A stretch of DNA of 64,000 nt from Mycolicibacter minnesotensis (GTDB taxonomy: Bacteria > Actinomycetota > Actinomycetes > Mycobacteriales > Mycobacteriaceae), in contig NZ_AP022589.1 in NCBI RefSeq assembly GCF_010731755.1, positions 930,001 through 994,000 on the forward strand, read 5' to 3'. Positions 59,824 through 64,000 of the stretch are shown here, one piece after another. The position numbers and the translations under genes were made by a program. The first letter of the stretch is position 1. The number at the start of each line of letters is the position of its first letter. A model generated the notes under the pieces. It ran no database searches. It saw only the letters and a program-made list of their open reading frames with translations, and was not told the DNA's origin.

Positions 59824-60150
59824 TCAGACCCCGCCGCCGGCGGCGGCGATGCGCTGCGAGTGGGCCTCGGCCACGTCCCGCAGCACCCGTTCATTGCCGC
59901 GGATGGTCTCGGCGATGCCCGCCAGCGCGTGGTGCAGGTTGAGCGCCTCGGTGTTCCAGCGATCCAGGATGTCGTGAAACCGGACGGCCGCCAGGCCCGA
60001 CCACACCGAGGGCGGTACCGCCCGAATTCGCCCCACGAAGCCCTGCAGCATGCCCCGTATCTCGGCGTTGCCGGTATCGATGGCCGCTGCAACGGTGTGC
60101 ATAACGTCGAAGTCGGCGTGCAGTGTGGTGGTACCCGCGGGTGTACTCAC
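59824..60150 (-). CDS. esxU: ESAT-6-like protein EsxU (ESX-4)
   Basis: This 108-residue WXG100 protein has the WSG turn in VPPSVWSGLAAVRFHDILDRWN and matches Rv3445c in length and flank. It should form a helical heterodimer with EsxT. The start is GTG at 60150, with GGGGGAG just upstream. That ribosome binding site lies partly in an inverted repeat. In M. tuberculosis the ESX-4 core genes (Rv3446c, eccC4, mycP4, eccD4, eccB4) lie directly upstream; here a PGRS gene occupies that place. Confidence 0.93.
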   Translation of the reverse strand: MSTPAGTTTLHADFDVMHTVAAAIDTGNAEIRGMLQGFVGRIRAVPPSVWSGLAAVRFHDILDRWNTEALNLHHALAGIAETIRGNERVLRDVAEAHSQRIAAAGGGV

Positions 60151-60155
60151 ATCTC

Positions 60156-60184
60156 CCCCATATCGGTCTGTGGCTGATATGGGG
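60156..60184 (-). promoter_or_regulatory. Inverted repeat overlapping the esxU ribosome binding site
   Basis: CCCCATATC (60156-60164) and GATATGGGG (60176-60184) are perfect complements separated by 11 bases. In the mRNA the arm nearest esxU contains most of the GGGGGAG ribosome binding site, so folding would hide it. It may instead be a protein-binding operator. Confidence 0.6.
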
Positions 60185-60230
60185 TTCGACGGCGTCAGAC
60201 CCGATTCGGTTCCCTGCGGCGCCGAAAACA

Positions 60231-60272
60231 GACACGGTCGCCGGGCCCCCTGCGGGACCCGACGACCGTGTC
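60231..60272 (-). terminator. Hairpin terminator after PGRS gene copy B
   Basis: GACACGGTCG (60231-60240) pairs with CGACCGTGTC (60263-60272); four more pairs form after a C/A mismatch. It lies 14 bases past the PGRS stop and separates that gene from esxU. Confidence 0.85.
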
Positions 60273-60285
60273 GAGGGAATACCGG

Positions 60286-62904
60286 CTAGGCGGGGTTACC
60301 CGGATTGCCGTCGGCCCCGTTAGGTCCGACGGGATCTCCGGCGCCACCGGCGCCACCGGCACCGGCCGAACCCGCTCCACCTCCGGCGCCCGCGACACCA
60401 GCGGCACCGCTACCGGCCCCGCCCTGGCCGGCCGCTCCCGCTGCGCCACCGGCCGCACCGTTGCCGCCATTGCCGCCGTCACCGCCGGCCAGGCCGGCGC
60501 CACTGGCGTTCACACCGCCGGCACCGCCCTCGCCGCCGCGGCCGCCGTCACCGCCGCGGCCACCGTCGCCCGCATTGCCGCCCGTGCCGTTCTGTGAGCT
60601 CCCGCCGTTGCCGCCTTTGCCGCCGACCGCTCCCTGGCTGCCGTTGCCTCCGTCGCCACCAGCAGTTTTTCCGGGGGTGCCGAACAGGGAGTTGCTGGTC
60701 GAACCGACCGTGCCGGCACCGCCGGTGCCGCCGGCGCCGGCGTTTCCACCGTTGCCGCCGTTGACGTTGCCGGCACCATTGCCACCGTTGCCGCCGTTGC
60801 CGCCGAGCCCACCGACGCCACCGCCGCTCTGCCCGCCACCGCCGCCGAGGCCACCGCCGCCGCCGTTGCCGGCGTGACTGGGTCCGAGGCCCAGAGTGTT
60901 GGCCGGGGTTTCGACGCCGCCGCTGTTACCACCGTTGCCGCCGCTACCGCCGGCTCCACCGACACCGGTGGCGTAGTCGGTGCCGCCGTTGGCGCCGAGA
61001 CCGCCATTGCCGCCGGAAGCGGTGCCGTGACCGCCGTGACCGCCGTCGCCACCGGCGCCCCCGGCCTGGCCGTTGCCGCTACCGCCATAGGCGCCCAAGC
61101 CGCCGTTACCGCCGACGCTGACCACACCCGGTCCGGTCGCGCCTGCACCGCCGTTGCCCCCATTGCCGCCATTGCCGCCGCCACCGGTACCTCCGGTGAG
61201 CATGTTGGTGGTGGTGTCGCCGCCGATCCCACCGTTGCCGCCGTTGCCGCCGATGCTCCAGATGGTGCCGTCGGTGTCCTTCCAGCCGGTGGCTATGCCG
61301 CCATCGACGCCATTGCCGCCGTTCCCGCCGTTGACTCCGTAGGCACCGTTGCCGCCGCCGCCTCCGTCACCACCCTTGTAGGTGCCGGTGCCGCCGGCCC
61401 CGCCGTCGCTGGTGGCGCCGTTGACGGTGCCGCCGCCACCGGTGCCGCCGTACCCGCCGCGGCCGCCGATGGTCTTGATGGTGTTGTCGGTGGTGGCGCC
61501 GTTTCCGCCTGCGCCGGCCTTCCCGGCATCGCCACCGACGCCGGTTCCAGCCACGCCGCCCTGACCGGCGGACCCGCCGTTACCGGCGGTGCCGGTGACC
61601 CCGACCGCTCCGGTGGCGTTCCCACCGACGCCCCCGTTGCCGCCACGCCCGCCGATGCCGTCGGCATTCTCGGTGCTGGTGCCAGTGCCCAGCCCGTAGC
61701 CACCGCTGCCGCCCCACCCGCCGGCGTCGCCGCCATTGATACCGGAGCCGCCGTCGCCACTGTCACCACCGTCACCACCGGTGTACCCGGTGCCGCCCTC
61801 GCCGCCGGCCCCGCCGGCGCCACCGTTGCCGAGGTAGTTGCCGCCGGCGTCCTTGAAGGCGTCACCGCCGGCGCCGCCGATGCCGCCTTGACCGCCGTCG
61901 CCGCGCTGCCCGGACGCCCCATAGAGCGCGGAGCCGTAGAAGTTGGAGCCGCGGGCACCACCGGCGCCACCGTGGCCACCGTGGGCGCCGCCGGCGCTAC
62001 CACCGCTGGCGCCGTCGACGTGCTCGGCCGTGCCGGCCGCGCCGGCCCCGCCGTTTCCGGCCGCGCCTCCTTCTCCACCGGCGCCGCCGTTGCCGAACAT
62101 GTAGCCAGAGACCCCGCCATTGCCGCCGTTACCACCGAAGCCGGCGGTCCCACCGGCACCTGCGTTCGGGCCGTCGAACCTGCCGGCCGCACCGTCGGCG
62201 CCCTTTCCGCCGGCGCCGCCGGCACCACCGTTGCCGAACAGCCAGGCCATCGCCGCACCGCCGTCGCCACCGTCGCCGCCCACAGCACCGCCGCCACTGA
62301 CGGCATAGACCATGGCCGTGTCCCCGCCGGCCCCGCCGTCACCGCCGTGGCCCATCCAGACGCCGCCGATACCGCCGTTGCCGCCGGCAGCACCGGCACC
62401 GCCGTCACCACCGTCACCACCATTGCCGAAGCCGATGGCGTTACCGCCGTTGCCGCCGGCCACCCCGTCCAGATCGCTGTTCCAGCCGGCGCCGCCGTCA
62501 CCGAACCACAGGCCACCGGCGGTGCCATCAGGGTTGAGCTCGGTGCCGTCGGCACCGTTGCCGATCAGGAACTGCCCGGAGAGGCCGTTGATGGCACCGT
62601 TCACCAGCTCACCGAGCGGGTTGGTGATCCAGAACTCGGTCAGCATGTGCATCGGGGTGTAGAACAGCTGGTCGAACAGCGTGGCCATGCTGAAGTCGCC
62701 GAACTCGGCAGACATGTCACCGAAGGTGACGCCTTCGGCCGAGCCAGTGGTGTCGAGGGCGGCAGTCGGGGTCAGCCAGTCGAGACTGAACAGATCGTCG
62801 AAGTCGGCCTGAGCCTGCGGTGTCGGCGCTAGGGGCGTCATGCCGATTGCCAGAAACGCCGCGACGGCGCTGCCGGTGCCGATCATCCGGGTGCGGTAAC
62901 TCAT
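60286..62904 (-). CDS. Secreted PGRS protein without a PE domain, copy B
   Basis: This 872-residue protein starts with a signal peptide ([21 protein letters not shown], cleavage expected at AQA-DFDD). A non-repeat region of about 110 residues follows ([40 protein letters not shown]), and then roughly 740 residues of Gly-Gly-x repeats. It is a clear paralogue of copy A: both share [36 protein letters not shown] and the YxxSALYG/YASSFFG break in the repeats. No PE domain is present. It lies 70 bases downstream of a GjpA-like gene, the same arrangement as copy A. The function is unknown. Confidence 0.85.
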   Translation of the reverse strand: MSYRTRMIGTGSAVAAFLAIGMTPLAPTPQAQADFDDLFSLDWLTPTAALDTTGSAEGVTFGDMSAEFGDFSMATLFDQLFYTPMHMLTEFWITNPLGELVNGAINGLSGQFLIGNGADGTELNPDGTAGGLWFGDGGAGWNSDLDGVAGGNGGNAIGFGNGGDGGDGGAGAAGGNGGIGGVWMGHGGDGGAGGDTAMVYAVSGGGAVGGDGGDGGAAMAWLFGNGGAGGAGGKGADGAAGRFDGPNAGAGGTAGFGGNGGNGGVSGYMFGNGGAGGEGGAAGNGGAGAAGTAEHVDGASGGSAGGAHGGHGGAGGARGSNFYGSALYGASGQRGDGGQGGIGGAGGDAFKDAGGNYLGNGGAGGAGGEGGTGYTGGDGGDSGDGGSGINGGDAGGWGGSGGYGLGTGTSTENADGIGGRGGNGGVGGNATGAVGVTGTAGNGGSAGQGGVAGTGVGGDAGKAGAGGNGATTDNTIKTIGGRGGYGGTGGGGTVNGATSDGGAGGTGTYKGGDGGGGGNGAYGVNGGNGGNGVDGGIATGWKDTDGTIWSIGGNGGNGGIGGDTTTNMLTGGTGGGGNGGNGGNGGAGATGPGVVSVGGNGGLGAYGGSGNGQAGGAGGDGGHGGHGTASGGNGGLGANGGTDYATGVGGAGGSGGNGGNSGGVETPANTLGLGPSHAGNGGGGGLGGGGGQSGGGVGGLGGNGGNGGNGAGNVNGGNGGNAGAGGTGGAGTVGSTSNSLFGTPGKTAGGDGGNGSQGAVGGKGGNGGSSQNGTGGNAGDGGRGGDGGRGGEGGAGGVNASGAGLAGGDGGNGGNGAAGGAAGAAGQGGAGSGAAGVAGAGGGAGSAGAGGAGGAGDPVGPNGADGNPGNPA
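60300..62520. repeat. PGRS-coding repeat tract B
   Basis: Imperfect GCCGCC/GCCACC-type units (Gly-Gly-x codons on the minus strand) fill most of the copy B gene. As in tract A, opposite-strand frames are composition artefacts. Confidence 0.85.
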
Positions 62905-62974
62905 GTGCGAATACCTCTCGTGCGAAAAGTCGGTTGGGGAAAACGAATTCGTGGGGATCGATGTCCGTCAGTGG

Positions 62975-64000
62975 TCACAGGCCCAGCAGGTCGGCGAACC
63001 AGTCACCGGCTGCCGCAGTACCGGCAGCGCCGTCATCGAGGTCGGGGACCAGTGGCAGGTCGGTGCCGGCCAGCGGCGGGGTCACCGGCACCGCGCCCTT
63101 GCCGTCCCAGCCCGAGCCCAACAGGGCACCGACGGTCTGGCCCCAGGCCTGCATCGCGGCGATCGGGCCGATCGCGTTGCTTTGGATATCGAGCGCGCCG
63201 AGCAACGGAATACCGTTGAGTGTCAACCCGACACTGTTCAAGATCGAGCCACCCACCGCGGGCGTCTCGGCCACCACCTCGCCACCGGCACCCAACACCT
63301 GATAGGGGTCGATGGCGACGTGGCCGGCACTGAGCCACCCACCGAACGCGATGTCGAGGTGGCCGATGGACGCGCCGGCCGGCAGGAAGTCACCGGCGAC
63401 CTCGTTGATCATCGGCAGCAGGCCGTCCAAGTTGAAGGTGGCGCCGTTGAGGGAGGCGCCAAAAACGTTTGCCAGGGTGTCGCCCAGGCTGTCGCCGTCG
63501 CCGATGCTGTTGAGCAGCGCCACACCGGGGGCGATCCAGGGGCCCAGCGAACCCATGATCAGCCCGCTCAGGGGCGAGGACAGCAGGTGGATGATCGGGA
63601 TCATCTCGGCCGGGAACATGCCGCCGGCGATCGCCGCCAACGGTCCGGCGAACAGGTCGTACCAGCCGAAGGTGAAGGTGTTCGCGTCACCGGCCGCCAG
63701 CGTGTGGCTCATGACCATTTCGAGGGTCTCTTGACTGGCCCCGGACAACGTGTAGCCGGTGAGGAATCCGTCGAGGTTGTGCCGGATCTGCTCGGTGACG
63801 GCGGTGATATTGGTCGGGTCGTCGAGGAGCTGCTGAGCGTAGTCGCTCTGGTTGGCGACGAGCTGCTGGAAGGCAATGCCCGGGGCCAGGTAGTAGTTGT
63901 TGAGCATCTGGGTGAGGTTCTGCGACGTGGTGTCGAACACCTCGTCCCACGCACTGGTCGCGGTCAGCGCGAAGTCGGGCGCGGAGTGGATTGCCGGCTG
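62975..64000 (-). CDS. GjpA-like secreted/outer-membrane protein, copy 3 (start beyond window)
   Basis: The frame runs open to the window edge, so the signal peptide and true start are missing; about 341 residues are visible. It aligns along its length with the protein at 50781. Shared segments include YYLAPGIAFQQLVANQSDY, FLTGYTLSGASQETLEMVMSH, SPLSGLIMGSLGPWIAPGVALLNS and the near-identical GPIAAMQAWGQTVGALLGSGW. Like that copy it is followed by a PGRS gene on the same strand. The two pairs are therefore a duplicated module. Channel function is inferred only from the family label. Confidence 0.8.
   Translation of the reverse strand, partial: QPAIHSAPDFALTATSAWDEVFDTTSQNLTQMLNNYYLAPGIAFQQLVANQSDYAQQLLDDPTNITAVTEQIRHNLDGFLTGYTLSGASQETLEMVMSHTLAAGDANTFTFGWYDLFAGPLAAIAGGMFPAEMIPIIHLLSSPLSGLIMGSLGPWIAPGVALLNSIGDGDSLGDTLANVFGASLNGATFNLDGLLPMINEVAGDFLPAGASIGHLDIAFGGWLSAGHVAIDPYQVLGAGGEVVAETPAVGGSILNSVGLTLNGIPLLGALDIQSNAIGPIAAMQAWGQTVGALLGSGWDGKGAVPVTPPLAGTDLPLVPDLDDGAAGTAAAGDWFADLLGL

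Noticed and set aside
60300..62520. Short regular repeats that might suggest a CRISPR array
   Set aside because: The repeats are codon-periodic, imperfect and lack spacers. They encode glycine-rich protein.
60874..62832. Very long plus-strand reading frame across PGRS gene B
   Set aside because: Same cause as in tract A. The minus-strand frame has a signal peptide, linker and homologue, so it is the real gene.

Overview
The window is high-GC actinobacterial DNA and almost certainly from a mycobacterium. ChoD, GuaB3, GuaB2, a DUF5319 protein, WhiB3, GroEL1/GroES, the TsaD-TsaE block, Alr, GadB, the NAD(P)HX repair enzyme, GlmS, GlmM, S9, L13, EsxT and EsxU appear in the order of the M. tuberculosis Rv3409c-Rv3445c segment. 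A mycofactocin-coupled dehydrogenase, an F420-type oxidoreductase, fatty-acyl-AMP ligases and PGRS-type glycine-rich proteins fit the same group. The species cannot be fixed from the sequence. The unusual PGRS and porin-like content, and loss of sigD from its usual site, point away from the M. tuberculosis complex.

Layout. 1-2522: a truncated hydrolase/acyl-CoA synthetase fusion (Rv1683-like, minus strand). 2763-8864: a tightly overlapping plus-strand operon of slipin, phosphoketolase and P-type ATPase, possibly preceded by a 31-codon ORF. 8889-15568: choD, a 79-bp tandem repeat, guaB3, guaB2, DUF5319, an Rv3415c-like gene and whiB3; the sigD-rsdA pair usual here is absent. 15733-22457: an accessory block (SDR, small lipoprotein, GlsB-like protein, MpaB-type oxygenase, TetR, diiron protein, HXXEE protein, frameshifted IS30 element). 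22504-29545: groEL1-groES with a CIRCE operator, then tsaD, a tsaB-rimI fusion, tsaE, a hydrolase and alr. 29595-30669: a DUF559-type nuclease-like gene bracketed by two copies of a palindromic repeat. 30689-43632: gadB, NAD(P)HX repair enzyme, a rhomboid-like protein, a sensor-domain protein, a Baeyer-Villiger monooxygenase/SDR pair, two secreted paralogues, rnhA and glmS. 43749-55139: three cell-envelope genes mixed with two fatty-acyl-AMP ligases, a hydrolase-like protein and an F420-type oxidoreductase. 55152-60150: an EspC-like pair, glmM, rpsI-rplM and esxT-esxU. 60286-64000: a second PGRS/porin-like pair running off the window.

How the genes work together. GlmS and GlmM supply glucosamine phosphates for UDP-GlcNAc, and Alr supplies D-alanine, so peptidoglycan precursor supply is well represented. 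TsaB, TsaD and TsaE make tRNA t6A. GuaB2 commits IMP to guanine nucleotides. Phosphoketolase makes acetyl-phosphate beside an ion-pumping ATPase and a membrane-scaffold protein. The most unusual content is a two-gene module, a GjpA-like secreted protein followed by a PGRS protein that carries an ordinary signal peptide instead of a PE domain. It occurs twice, and one copy sits directly upstream of esxU, where the ESX-4 core genes lie in M. tuberculosis.
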